Assembly: GCA_016987375.1 (NCBI GenBank)
Contig: PJRA01000506.1
Span: forward strand, 958,991 to 982,988
DNA length: 23,998 bases
Reading direction: 5' to 3'
From: Brachionus koreanus
Lineage: Eukaryota; Rotifera; Eurotatoria; Ploima; Brachionidae
Under the pieces are notes generated by a model. It made no database searches and was not told the DNA's origin. It was given only the letters and a program-made list of their open reading frames with translations. This document shows, piece after piece, positions 10,057 to 21,000 of this stretch. The stretch's first letter is position 1. Each line of letters opens with the position of its first letter. A program made the position numbers and the translations under genes.

Positions 10057-13000
10057 TTATAAATATCCACTCGATTGAACATAATCCCATTGCAAGACTA
10101 GATTTTGATTTTTATTAAACATTTTTCTTAAATCTTCAAGCGATTCGTCTTCAAGATTCATTTTTAGAGAATAATCATCTAAAACTCTCTCTTCGGACAA
10201 ATTATCTCTATTCAATAGTGTCAATTCATGGCTAGAATTAAAGTTATCTCTTTCTTTTTTCCATTTCAAGTCTTCTTTTTGTGTGTTGATTTTTCGGCTT
10301 AAATCATAGTCCGATGAAATTTTTTCATTTATGTTGCTAGATGAACTGACCGGTTTTTCTAAAACTTCATTTTCATTTAGGTTCATTTCATCACTTTCTT
10401 GCATTTCATTTTCATTTAAGTCCTCCTTTTGCTTATTAGTAGCAATCAAAGGCAAAAATAAAATATTTCCCAAGGCACCAAGAGCTCCAAAATTTTTAGC
10501 CTCATCTTCTTTTTCCATCTTGTTCGTGTCATCGTTAGAAAAGTTTTTCTCAACCCTTTTACTCTTTCTTTTCTTAATCGAGTCTCTTAGATTAGGCAAA
10601 TATTCAAAACTTGTCTGACAAGATCTATCGCTAATTTGATAAATCGACATGGCATTATCCATTGAATCAAAACTCTTTTTTTCACCATAGCCATTGTAAA
10701 ATTTGGAAATTTTAGGCCGAAAAGCATACCGTGTATAATTAATGGAATATTTTGGTTTCGATTCACTCATTTGACTTGGTGTCTTTAGACCAGCTAAGCC
10801 AGCCAAAAGAAACATGCCATTGGACTTTTTCCGCTGTGAAGATGACAAGTCGTTTTCAAGGAAGGTGCTTGATTGCATATTAGATCCTATATGACACCGC
10901 AGATTTTTGGTTGTGGTGAAGGCGCTTCGTTGGTTTTTTTCAGGCTCAAAAATTATTATATATACTTTTGGTATAAATAAAAAAGCTAGAATAACCGTTG
11001 CACTGAAGCTGATGCTCAGGCTTAAAGTGATAACTTTAAACTCAGATCCGAAAAATAAGGGAAAAAAAGCTATCCAAATGACACATGTTGTGTACATGCT
11101 GAAACCAATAAATTTTGCTTCATTGAAATTTTCTGGTAAATTTCGAGTTTGAATTGCATAGAGGGTGCACATAGCCACCAAGAACATATTATATCCAAGT
11201 GGTCCTATCACCGATATTTTTTCTATCAAACACTCTAGCCGTGCTTCATTGCGTTTCGAATAATTAATATAAATTACCTTGGGTTCGTAGATTAGGCCTG
11301 TTATTATCAGACAGCATTCTACAGATATAATAGCAAGAGTAATTAAAATTTGGGAAGAAATGCTCATAAATCGAAGTTTTTTGGTAAAAAATCGTTTTTT
11401 ACTTTGGGACAAAATTCTGGCTATTCGATTTGTTTTTGTCAAAAGAGCTCCGTAAATAATTGAAAGATTTAGACCTGGTAGAATGCGATTAAGATGGCAG
11501 CTAAATAATGAAGGTTTCAGTAGTAATGGAATGGTTGTTAGATAGCACATGTAGATACCAATTAAAATAATGAAACTTAATTGCTTAGTAGTCGATTTTA
11601 CTATGCTAGTATCCGAAAATCTGATAAATATGTGAAAAACAAATGTATTTATAAGAATTCCGATTGTGCTTACTAGCAGAGCAAAGATTGACGCGAGATC
11701 ACTCCATTTCTGATACTTTAGAGGAAGTTTGTAGCAACCGGTCAAGTTTTTGTTAGGCCAATATCCCAAATTACATTCTTGACATGTGTGATCATCCAAA
11801 ATATAGGAATAATCTTCGCATTTCTTACAATTCCAGCAACATTTTAGACCACCTTGTTTTATTTGCTTAAAAAAAATGAAGTTTTTATTGTATTCTTTAA
11901 TTTATGAAGAAATAGTTTAGAGAAGGTTTTTTTTTCCTAACCTTTATAATTTATCCGAATTCGGAATTTTGAAAAATTAATTTTCTTTGTATTTTTACCT
12001 GTTTTTGGATAAATTAAGTTTTAAATTAACAATAAAAGTAAAATCTAAAATTTTTTTCAAAATTTTTTCTAGTTTCAGAATTTGAAATTAAATATTTTCT
12101 AAGGCTTTCTAATAGGAATTAATAAATTAGAAACAAGTAGTTGATACAAAGTTTATACTACCCAAATAAGTTTGTGCAAAAACTGAGTAAATGTAAAATT
12201 TTCAAAATAGCATTTTTTGATATATTTTTCAAACTTAAATATTAACCTTGCACTTTATCAATATTTTTGAGTGCTAACGCTTTATTAACACTTTATAATT
12301 TTGGCATTATGAATTTTGGAACAAAAAACAAAAACAAAAATTTAAAATTAGAAAACCTTTTTTTTGAGGATCCAAAAAATTGTTCTGTAAAATGTATCAA
12401 CTAATTCAAATTTTGTATCACCCAAATTTAGTCTGTGCAAAAATTGTTCAATTGTGCAAAACTTTATATGCATTAGAAAATTATTAAAATTAATTTGCAG
12501 AGGAAGTACAAAAATTAAATTTGGGTGATACAAGCCTTGCATCAGTTAATACATTTAGCAGAACAATTTTTAGACTATTAGATAAAAAGTTTTTTTAATT
12601 TAAAATTTTAGTTTTTGTTTTTTGTTCCAAAATTCACAATGCCACAATTTTTAAATTAATGAAAAATTTTTAAATCCTCGTATCTTTTGAATAGATTTTT
12701 CAAATGAATATACATTTTTTGATTTTTATGTAGATTTCAAAATTTTCTTTAAAAATGATATTACTTTATAAAATTATTATAGTTTTTTTTTATAAAAATT
12801 ATTTTTGAATTAAAAAAACGTGGAAAAAAAATGCTTGGTGCTTCTAGTGTTAATAATTTAAAATAATTTAATTTAATGAAATTAATTAAATTCAATTTTA
12901 ACCAACTTACTTTTACATATCCAAATTTACATTCCTTGGAACACATGCTTACAAAATCGTTTTCATTATTTGGAAACACAAGTTTAGACAAATCAAGTGA

Positions 13001-16000
13001 AAGCTTATTTTCATTATTCCAACTTCCTACTTCCCTATAAGTATATCGAGTTGAATTATCAATCTTGTTAAATTCTTTCTGAACATTTAGAATAACATAT
13101 CTAAAATCTTGTCAATTAGGATTAAATTGAAAAATTATTGGCCAAATAAAACCTTCCGGGAGGATCTCCATTCAAATCAAAATTAATTTTCTCGCCAGCC
13201 ATACCAACAAATGAGCTATCCCTAATATTATTAAACAATTCACTACCAGTTATTTTTTTCATTTTTTCACATAATCCTGGTATGCCCCCACAAGCCTATT
13301 TTAATATTTTAAACATAAATCGAGAGACTAGAGTAAAAATTTAAGACTACATTCTTATGAATTCTAGCCAAGCCATGAGTTATTGCTAGAAGAGCGTTTA
13401 TCACATAGCTCATTTTTGGATCCTGTTGATAATTGCGAAGCGAGTCCGGATAGTAGTCTCCTGAAAAATTTTCCATTATTTTATCTGTATTTATTTTGCA
13501 TATAAAAGGTAATTTTGAGTGACAATTTTTTAATTTAACACAATAGTCCAATTTGTTAGAGTTATTTGATATTATGATTGAAATACATTGATAGTTGTTG
13601 AATATTTTACTATTATAGAAAGTAATTACATCCTCAGAACTAATGCTTGATTCAAAGTCACTCATCTCATAATTTTTCTCCATGGTATTTCTTTTGTATT
13701 TTAAGTCACAATTGCGAAAAATAACAGACTTTGAAATAAAGCTATATTCATTTACTTTTGAATCAGATTCCTTTGTATCAGTGTCTAATTCAATTCTTGC
13801 ATGCATTCGAGAAAAAAAATCTTTTTTTATTTGATTTTGATTGTTTAGATAGCTAAACAAATCGTTTAAATCTTGCTGATTATTCAAATCGAGCAGATCT
13901 GAATCATGGTATTTGCTCTCACATTTATTTTGAGCCTCTTGCCAATTTAAACTTTCGGTCGAAAACCAATAGCATTTTTTACCAATTTCATGAAACTCTG
14001 CTGGACATTTTCCTTGTTTAAAAAGAATTTAAATAAATTTCTATTTTATTAAATATCATGTTTTTAAAAGGAGTTTTCTTTTAAATTAAATTACAGCTAA
14101 AATTAAATACATTTAAAAATATTTTTTACTTAAAAAAAATATATATTTTTTTTGAAATTAAAAAAATCAAATGTTTATTTAAGTTTATTATATCATTATG
14201 GTGAGTCAAAATATTTTGCATCTTTTTTTAATTTATCAAAAAAAAAGTAAATGATTACTAATATTCATAATAACCATTAACAAAATAACCTATAAACCAT
14301 TATTTTATCTATCTAGTTCAACTCCTATCTTTTTTCATTCACGACTTTGTGGTTAATAAAGTGCCATCCTCTAAAAAATAAACCATTGAGAGAAAAAGAT
14401 GATAATCAGAAGAAAGGTCTGTGCTTTATTCTGGATGAGGAAGAAGTTTTATCTCAGTTCTTCAATTTTCTACCGAACACACAACATCAAGCATGCGTAG
14501 GGAAATAAACATATTAACGCTTATGCTTAAAGAATATGATTGAGGATTTATTTAATTTTAAATCTTTGGGCTTAGACACCCGATTTAAACTAACTTTTAA
14601 TAAAAGCCATTTAGCATTGATACCAAAACCTTATTTTGTTAGGACAACATTAAAATCGTCCACTAGACATATTTAACGAGTTACTGCTGTTGCTGACAAA
14701 CCTTTCTCTTTTTTTTCCAACAAAATACATTAATGGAAATTCAAAATTTGAAAAAAAAGTTTATCTACACTCAGTCCTAAAAAAATTTAATCGGTTCAAT
14801 ATCTCAAAGGTATTCAACTAGATTTTTTTTTCTTATAAAAATGTTTAATTAAATCTAAATATTTTTAAATTGAAAATTCAAACACATCATAAATAAATTC
14901 AAGCTGATTTTTCTCTTAGCTTATTTTTATCAAATTCTAATTTTACAAATAAAAAACATACTTAATAATTAGCAAAATTTATGACTAGACTTGACAATAT
15001 TTTAAATTATTTGCATATTATAAAACAATTTAATATATTATAAGACTAAATTAGACTTACAAAAAAAGTGAAAAAAAATCTAAAAATAGAATTTTAATTT
15101 TTGGAACAAAAAGTATTTATTCAAAAGTGGTCTCAAGCAGTAAAAGTAGCTAAGTCAATTGAAAAAATTTTAATAAGATCAGAAAATATACTTTATCATT
15201 TAAGCATTATAACTTGACTATACACTTGACTTGAAAAATTCGACTTGTGAGAGTAAATATTGTAGCAAATTTTGTTTATTGTCATCAATTAGCCATGATT
15301 AAAATATATTGAAAAATATGAATTTGCAAATAAACCGAAAAAGGCGCGTCCAAAGCTAGTTGATCACTGGCACTCATTTAAATAGACTATTATTTAATTT
15401 AATAGTAACACTAGAACGTTTTTATCTTTAAAAGTTAATAATTTTTTAATTTTTTTCCCAATTTTAAAATTTAATTTTGTTTCCATTTTATTTTTAAAAA
15501 TCATAAATTGTTAGAAATTACATAAGAAAAAAAACATATCCGGAAACGTCTGGAGGAAGCTTTAAACCCCTTTTTTTTAAATCAAATATAAAAGCTTTCT
15601 TTTTAACTATATGTATATATTAATTACAAGAAAAATAAATAAAAATATAATGTCAAAGCGAGCTTCAGCTAAACTTGACTTGGACCAGCTTACTAAAGCT
15701 AATGATGCTGATTCAGATCCTTCACGGGATTCTGATTATGAAGAAGATGCCTTTGAATCTGAAATAGATTTTTTTTAATTGTCAGATTTAACAAATGATG
15801 ACTGTGATGTGGAAAGAGTGGTAAGCAACAAACATCTGGACAACCTTTAGAAGTAAATAAAACACCAAAATCAGGTGTTATATGGAAAAAAACTAAATGA
15901 CGCTGATGAGACAAAAATAAGAAAAATGATTTCTTTCAATGAAAAAGCTGGCCAAACAAGTTATTCAACTACATGTTTTGATAAGATTTCTTTGTTAACT

Positions 16001-18020
16001 TTTTTACTAATTTTTGATTTGTCAATGCTGAGAATGTTTCTTGAAATACTAATGTATTTTCTCTCAGTCCATTGAGCGAAGTATTTCTTTTTAAAAAGAA
16101 GACATTCTCTGTTTTATTGGAACATTACTCAATAGAAGAAAAATTCTTGTAAGAGAAATGTGTTTAGTAATAAACTAAAAACAAAAGCTCTCTGTTAAAA
16201 GTTTATTGAAAAAGGAGGATAAAATATATTTGAATGAAAGATTTAATAAGGGTTTTTTTAAACCTAGCCGGACGTTTAAGGTATAAAAATAATGTGGCGT
16301 TCTATTGTTAAAACAAACTTAAAAATTTTTATCAAAAAAAATTTGTTTGAACAACATAAAATCTTTATCGCCAAAAAAAAATCAATTAATTTGTATTCCC
16401 TCCAAAGATATTGTTTTAAACAGACTTTTATGTTAAAAAGATTTTGGTTTGTGGTGAACAAATAAATCCATTCAAAAACTAATTAAATTTAATTAGAAGA
16501 GATAGTTTCTAATTTAAAATCTGGATTTAAATAGAATTTACTGATCATTTAGATTTCATTGTTTTTTTTTGCATTTTAATGTCAAATTGAATTAAATGTA
16601 AAAACAACTGCAATTCAATTTAAAAAATTTTGATTTTTTTAATGAAAATTTCGCATAAAAACATTTAAATTTAATTCAAGAATAAACAAATTATGAAATT
16701 TAAAAAAAAAATTTAGCTTGATTTTTTAAAATTATTTTTCTAAGATAATTAATTACTTTTACATGGTGTCTTGTAGAACTTTTCCGACTCTTTATCAATG
16801 TAACAATTAAATCTATATTCCCAGTACTCATTGAACCATACGTTTCTTAAATTATTCGATGGATTTAGCCTTGCAAAATAATCATGGAATTCAGTTACGA
16901 CAGGTGAGTGTGCTTTAATTGACAAAGAGCCTATAGCCTCATCATAATAGTCTTTGGCTACATCAATTCTATCCGACCATCCATCGCTAAAAATAAAATT
17001 TTACTAAGGATCAAAAGTAAAGCTTACTTGCCTCCCAATTATAATGAATCGACCTTTGAGTTCCAAACGGTTAATGGCTGCTAGTAGACCTCTAATTGTT
17101 TCACCATAACAAAAACAAACTATCACTCTGGCCGATTCGGTATCATTCATTCTCTTGATTAAATTCTCATAATCTTCATCGCTTGCATATTGGGTTAATT
17201 TTTCATACATCACTAAGCATATATTCAAATATGAAGTTCTATTGCGAAATGCTTCCATACCACCCTGGCCATAACTTCCGTCAGTGTAAATCGCAAAAAT
17301 ATATGTCCAATTCATTCTCACCACTAAATCTGTCATCGCTCTAACTTGTAAGTAATCGCTAGGAACTACGCGTAAAAATGTTTTGTACATTTTTTTGTTA
17401 CTCAAATCGGTGCTTGTCGCCGAATAGGCCACTTGAGGTATATCAAACAATTGTAATAAATTTTGCACATTAATAGCTAAATCGCTTCCTGCAGGACCGA
17501 TCACTGCTAAAATTCTATTTTCATTTTCTTTATCACGGAGAATTTTTTGACATATATTATCTCTTGTATCATTAAAAGTATACTCTGACATTTGATCATT
17601 TTGTAGAATAAATGCAGGTACATTTTCATCACTCTCTTCCTCATTTTTGGCACTAGCAATTGTATGCTTAATGAAATCTATAGTTTCTTCTAAAGCTACA
17701 CTTGTAACCCAACATTCATCTCTAATTTCAACTCCTAGTTTTATGCCTGGAAGCAAATTAAGCTGATTGTTTATTTTATCGAGCATAAAAAGTAATGCTT
17801 CAACACGCTGTATGCCATATTGGTCCCTGATAAGACCGCATTTTGACTTGGGTATTTTGACTGAATCGTCGTAAGACGGCTGTTCATGAACTGGCAATAA
17901 AACACCAATCATCAAATCTCCATGCTGTATTATTCTTTTTCTCTTTTTACCAAATCCAGATATTTGATTGATTGACATTAAAATCACGAAAAAAATATAA
18001 ATTTTTATTTTTATAAACAT
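10057..18020 (-). CDS. Group I-type metabotropic glutamate receptor with inserted C-type lectin-like domain
   Basis: Six exons (18020-17032, 16986-16757, 14012-13351, 13295-13153, 13100-12911, 11865-10057) total 4023 bases, 1340 residues. Signal peptide 1-22; ligand-binding domain about 34-690, interrupted by a lectin-like domain at 409-579; nine-Cys domain about 718-781; 7TM about 795-1045 (KTNRIARIL, FNEAKFIGFSMYTTC and PKVYIII are family hallmarks); tail about 295 residues, Ser- and acid-rich, with no PPxxF Homer motif. YGIQRVEA, SVALEETIDFI and NVQNLLQLFDIPQ point to the mGluR1/5 group. Glutamate contacts known from mGluR1 are all present: Y68, R72, S179, T202, D222, Y250, D331, R336, K606 (mGluR1 Y74, R78, S165, T188, D208, Y236, D318, R323, K409). 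Expected role: plasma-membrane, Gq-coupled glutamate sensing. Intron 1 is GC-AG. Exon 2 donor is gtaatt (16756), because the nearby gtaaaa donor would create a TGA at the join. Confidence 0.95.
11940..12240. repeat. Receptor intron 5, diverged fold-back-like segment
   Basis: The block near 12140-12185 (gttgatacaaag, actacccaaataagtttgtgcaaaaactg) is a diverged direct copy of the block at 12396-12445 inside the neighbouring fold-back element. It suggests an older partial insertion of the same family. The remaining bases are AT-rich. Confidence 0.4.
12297..12650. mobile_element. Fold-back element (MITE-like) in receptor intron 5
   Basis: The outer ends are inverted copies: ggcattatgaattttggaac (12303-12322) against ggcattgtgaattttggaac on the other strand (12623-12642), continuing through aaaaaacaaaaac. 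The arms stay complementary far inward: attgttctgtaaaatgtatc and tgtatcacccaaattta on the left recur inverted on the right (12515-12575). The whole element is a long imperfect palindrome of about 350 bp centred near 12475, with no coding capacity. A target duplication is not clear. It lies directly beside the TTAA-type terminus at 12651-12853. Confidence 0.75.
12651..12853 (-). mobile_element. piggyBac-like terminus in receptor intron 5
   Basis: Ends with gcttggtgcttctagtg followed by TTAA (12850-12853). It is the inverted relative of 1899-2079: shared tracts include the terminal 20 bases, aatctacataaa, and ctattcaaaagatacgagga. Similarity stops near the fold-back element, which may have interrupted it. 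The partner end is not identified with confidence; ttaacact at 12284-12291 is only a weak candidate. Confidence 0.6.
13495..14007 (-). other. Segment encoding the inserted C-type lectin-like domain
   Basis: Residues 409-579 of the receptor. The long-form CTLD pattern is visible: CPAEF (C409), KKCYWF (C420), helix NWQEAQNKC (C437), DLLDLNNQQDLNDLFSYL, then QC (C549), NC (C570) and the terminal PFIC (C578). Inferred pairs: C409-C420, C437-C578, C549-C570; extra C508 and C564 could form a fourth. The WIGL core is degenerate, and neither an EPN/QPD nor a WND calcium/sugar motif is seen, so a calcium-independent protein-binding fold is more likely than sugar binding. The insertion follows the loop FNC...TPC, equivalent to mGluR1 C378-C394, and precedes YQQDPKMSYVINA (mGluR1 YVQDSKMGFVINA). 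Confidence 0.9.
14352..14434. repeat. Dispersed repeat copy 1 (see 23037-23128)
   Basis: Shares with 23037-23128, in the same orientation, the tracts ggttaataaa, ccctctaa-like, attgag-gaaaaa-gataa and gaaaggtctgtg. Diverged; family unknown. It might be part of an old transposase, but neither strand translates to something I can name. Confidence 0.4.
15405..16311 (+). pseudogene. piggyBac-like element fossil with N-terminal transposase remnant
   Basis: Left end gtaacactagaacgt (15405) and right end gcgttctattgttaa (to 16311) are inverted repeats matching at 12 of 15 positions, with TTAA on the right and GTAA on the left. A subterminal inverted repeat, AAACGTCYGG, is at 15545-15554 and 16267-16276. 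Inside, an ATG at 15650 opens 42 codons of acidic N-terminal sequence (MSKRASAKLDLDQL then DSDPSRDSDYEEDAFESE), stop at 15776; after frameshifts comes ISFNEKAGQTSYSTTCFD and LIFDLSM (15875-16074), in the style of piggyBac transposase before its catalytic domain. No catalytic Asp motifs remain. Dead, internally deleted element in intron 2 of the receptor. Confidence 0.6.
16987..17031 (-). other. GC-AG intron (receptor intron 1)
   Basis: 45 bp, donor GCAAGT, acceptor TTTTAG. Using it gives IIIGSDGWSDR, matching the invariant receptor IGSDGW motif. The neighbouring GT donor (gtaagc, four bases downstream) would shift the frame and give an early stop. Confidence 0.85.
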
Positions 18021-21000
18021 TATTAACAGTAGTATTCATTATGTGAATCTAGAGCTTAAAGTTGTCATTTTCTAAAAAAAAAAAATGTCTTATTATTTTT
18101 TCCTAAATATGTGAAGTTTTTTATCTCTATCTAATTAAAAGAAGCTTTAGATGAGACCTAAAGAATGAAATATGACGAAAAATCGATCTCATTTTTCAAT
18201 AAGAAAAAAAAATCTCAATAAACGGAATGTGTTTGAAAGTTCTATGTAAATTAATATATATATATTTTTTTTTTATTTTAGCTGAGAAAATTAATTCCAA
18301 GCACATCCTAAAAATCAACGACATCGTTTAATTCTCCTCAGCAAATATGATTATCTTGTTTGAAAATGATAAAATGTTAAAAAGTGAGAGGAAAAAAGTT
18401 CTATAATTAAAATCAATATTTTCCATCTTTTTTTTCATGAGATAAAGAATTTTTCTGATTATATACAAGAAAAAAATTATTTAAATTTTTTGGCCTAGCG
18501 CAAGAAAAAAAAAGTATTATCAAGCCAATTGTTTTGCCTCTGTCATTTCACTCAATGTAATTTTATATCTAATTTTTTGCTTTGCTTATCTAATTCTAAT
18601 CTTATTTGAATTTTATATTAAATTTATTGATGTTCAGTTTTAAACAAACAATTAATTAACTTCTCATTAAATATTTTTCTTTCCGAATTTCTATTTCCCA
18701 AATTTGGCCCTACCAGACTTGAGCTTCATTTGCGTCAAGCAAAAGCTTGCTAAGTCAAATAAAACTTTATTTTCTCAGAACTTATAGTTTATTCTTCTTA
18801 ATTGAATACAATTCCTAAAGTTAAAAAGCGTCTTAAAAATAATAAAAATTAATATTGCCTTCAAGTACTATTATTAAACTTGCCGTAAGCTTCACTAAAA
18901 AAAGACAACAATTTTTTAGGCATTTAGTTTTTAAAAAATTATTAAATAATTGAAAAGATTATAAAGGATGCTTATCATAATTGCTAAATTATCTAAATCA
19001 TGATATGGCAATAAATTTTGACAAATCATTATCATAGTTCAATAGAATGATGCTAATTACCAGGGCGATCATTCTTGAAAAGTATCATCTATCAAGCCAA
19101 AATTATTCACTATGATAAATATTAAATATAAGGAAATTTTTTCATCTTAAATAAACGGAAGGAAATTAGAATAATTGACAGTGAACAATCAAGTCTTCTG
19201 AAACAATCATTCAATAATTGATCGTAGCCTATGTACACATTTTTTTCATGTAAATTGGCAAAGCTTTAGGGTCTAGCAAAGTCTAAAAATAGTATGTTTT
19301 TTTCTCATTAAATAATCAATTTTCAAATTCTATGTTATTTTAAAGTCAGTTATCTTTTCTCAAAGCTGTATTAAATAATTTTCTTTTTGTTTCCAACCTT
19401 AATTAATTTGAACAAATAAGATTTTTCCGATTAAAATTGTTAAACAATAATTAATAGTTTTCTCAATAATTTTATTTTTTATTTAATGTAAATTATCAAC
19501 TAATTCAATTTAGAAAAGAAAATTACTAAAAAAACAATTACTTTTTGTAAACCCTCAAGCGAAATTTGTGAAAATTACTTAAATCCTAATAAAAGGTAAT
19601 AAAAAAAAGCTGTTTTAGAACGAATATTTTTAATTGTGTGCTAAGTAAATTCATAAATTCATATAATGTAATTAAATGCTTGCTTTTATTAAGCATATTT
19701 TAAAAAAATATGTTTTCTTTTTGAATATTAAATTCGATTACAGTAAATAGACAGTTTTGAATTTATTTTAAAAGAATTTTTAAATTCGATTTTAAAAAAT
19801 TAATAGCAAATTTGGCATTTTTCTCATCATTAAAAGTCTTTATTTCAAAAGTCTTTATTGGTTTCTTTAATAGTAATAGTTTTCTAAAATTTTATTCAAG
19901 AAAAAAATAAATAAGAGAAACCATATTTCAAAAATTTAGAAAAAAGTGACTAATGTCTATGATTTATTGACGATTTAGATATGTAAAAACGTTTTCTAAT
20001 ACTTAAGGAAAGATTATAATATATTTGATTGAGAGAATATTTTCTTTATTAAACAGTTATCAAAAGTAGAAGATCTGAATTATATAAATTGCACTGCATA
20101 CGATTTAGCATTCAGTGTTCTTTTGTTATTTCGTTTTCTTATAACAAACTGAATTTTTTTACTTAATTGTAAAATGGATATTTAACTGTCCATTATTCTT
20201 ATTTCAATTTGTCAATGGGACTTAAACTTTAATTAAATAAAAAAATAAATAAAAAAATTGCTAATAATTAAAGAAAAATTTTCATCTATAATTAATTTAT
20301 TTTATATCTAATCAATATAAAATAAAATGGAAAAGTTTTTTAAAATTTCGGCTATTCTCAATATCAATTAATAAAAATCTTGATAAATATAATAATTTAA
20401 ATTAACATTAAAATTCGAAAATACCCAAAAATTGAGATTTTTGTTATCATTTCTGAATAGAATTTTTATATGTATTAGAAAAATTGCTATAGCTAAATTA
20501 GATAGAAATATTTAATTTAAATTAGTGAAAATATTCCAAATAAAGTTGATGCATCACAATGTGAATCAAAATGAACGAAAAAGAATTCGAATTTCAATTT
20601 TAATGTAATATACCCGATGACTAAAAATTTATTCAAAATTATTAGTTTCCAATTTAGTTTTTTTATATTACTAATTCGAATATGAATAAATTTCTCTATT
20701 ATGATCTTATAGACTGGCTAAATATTTTAACTTGATTCATGAGATTTTTCTTTAAATTAGACTCTAAATGTTGAAATAAAATAACATGTTATCTAAATAT
20801 TTAATATAAAATTTTATAAATCTAAATACAATGTAATTTTAATTAATTTACAAAAAAAATTTATTTTGTTAAATCAACAAGGAGTGAACAATTTGATGAA
20901 AAATTATAAACAATTTTCATTTTTTGGATAGATATTTTATGTAAGAATTTTTGCAAATAAAAAAATTTTTGGAATATTTTTTTAATTGAATAATTAGAAA

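Larger units (their letters stand above)
14013..16756 (-). other. Receptor intron 2, 2.7 kb, transposon-rich
   Basis: Donor gtaatt at 16756, acceptor ttaaacaag at 14013. It contains a piggyBac-like fossil (15405-16311) and a repeat at 14352-14434 also seen at 23037-23128. At 14440-14700 there is a less AT-rich stretch with no recognisable protein. Remaining parts are AT-rich. This contrasts with introns 1, 3 and 4 of the same gene, which are 45-55 bp. Confidence 0.8.

Noticed and set aside
10331..11152. Plus-strand open frames over the receptor 7TM/tail exon (10331-10618, 10907-11152)
   Set aside because: Antisense shadows of the receptor coding exon on the minus strand.
12348..12542. Minus-strand open frame inside the fold-back element
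   Set aside because: Lies entirely in the palindromic arms; chance open frame.
13309..13887. Treating the lectin exon as a separate small gene
   Set aside because: The same exon continues into receptor-specific sequence with the ligand-contact Lys, and its phases match exons 2 and 4.
16755..16763. Alternative exon 2 donor gtaaaa at 16762
   Set aside because: Joined to the acceptor at 14013 it creates TGA. It is in frame only with the acceptor at 14002, which would lose the first lectin Cys; the gtaatt donor at 16756 keeps everything in frame.
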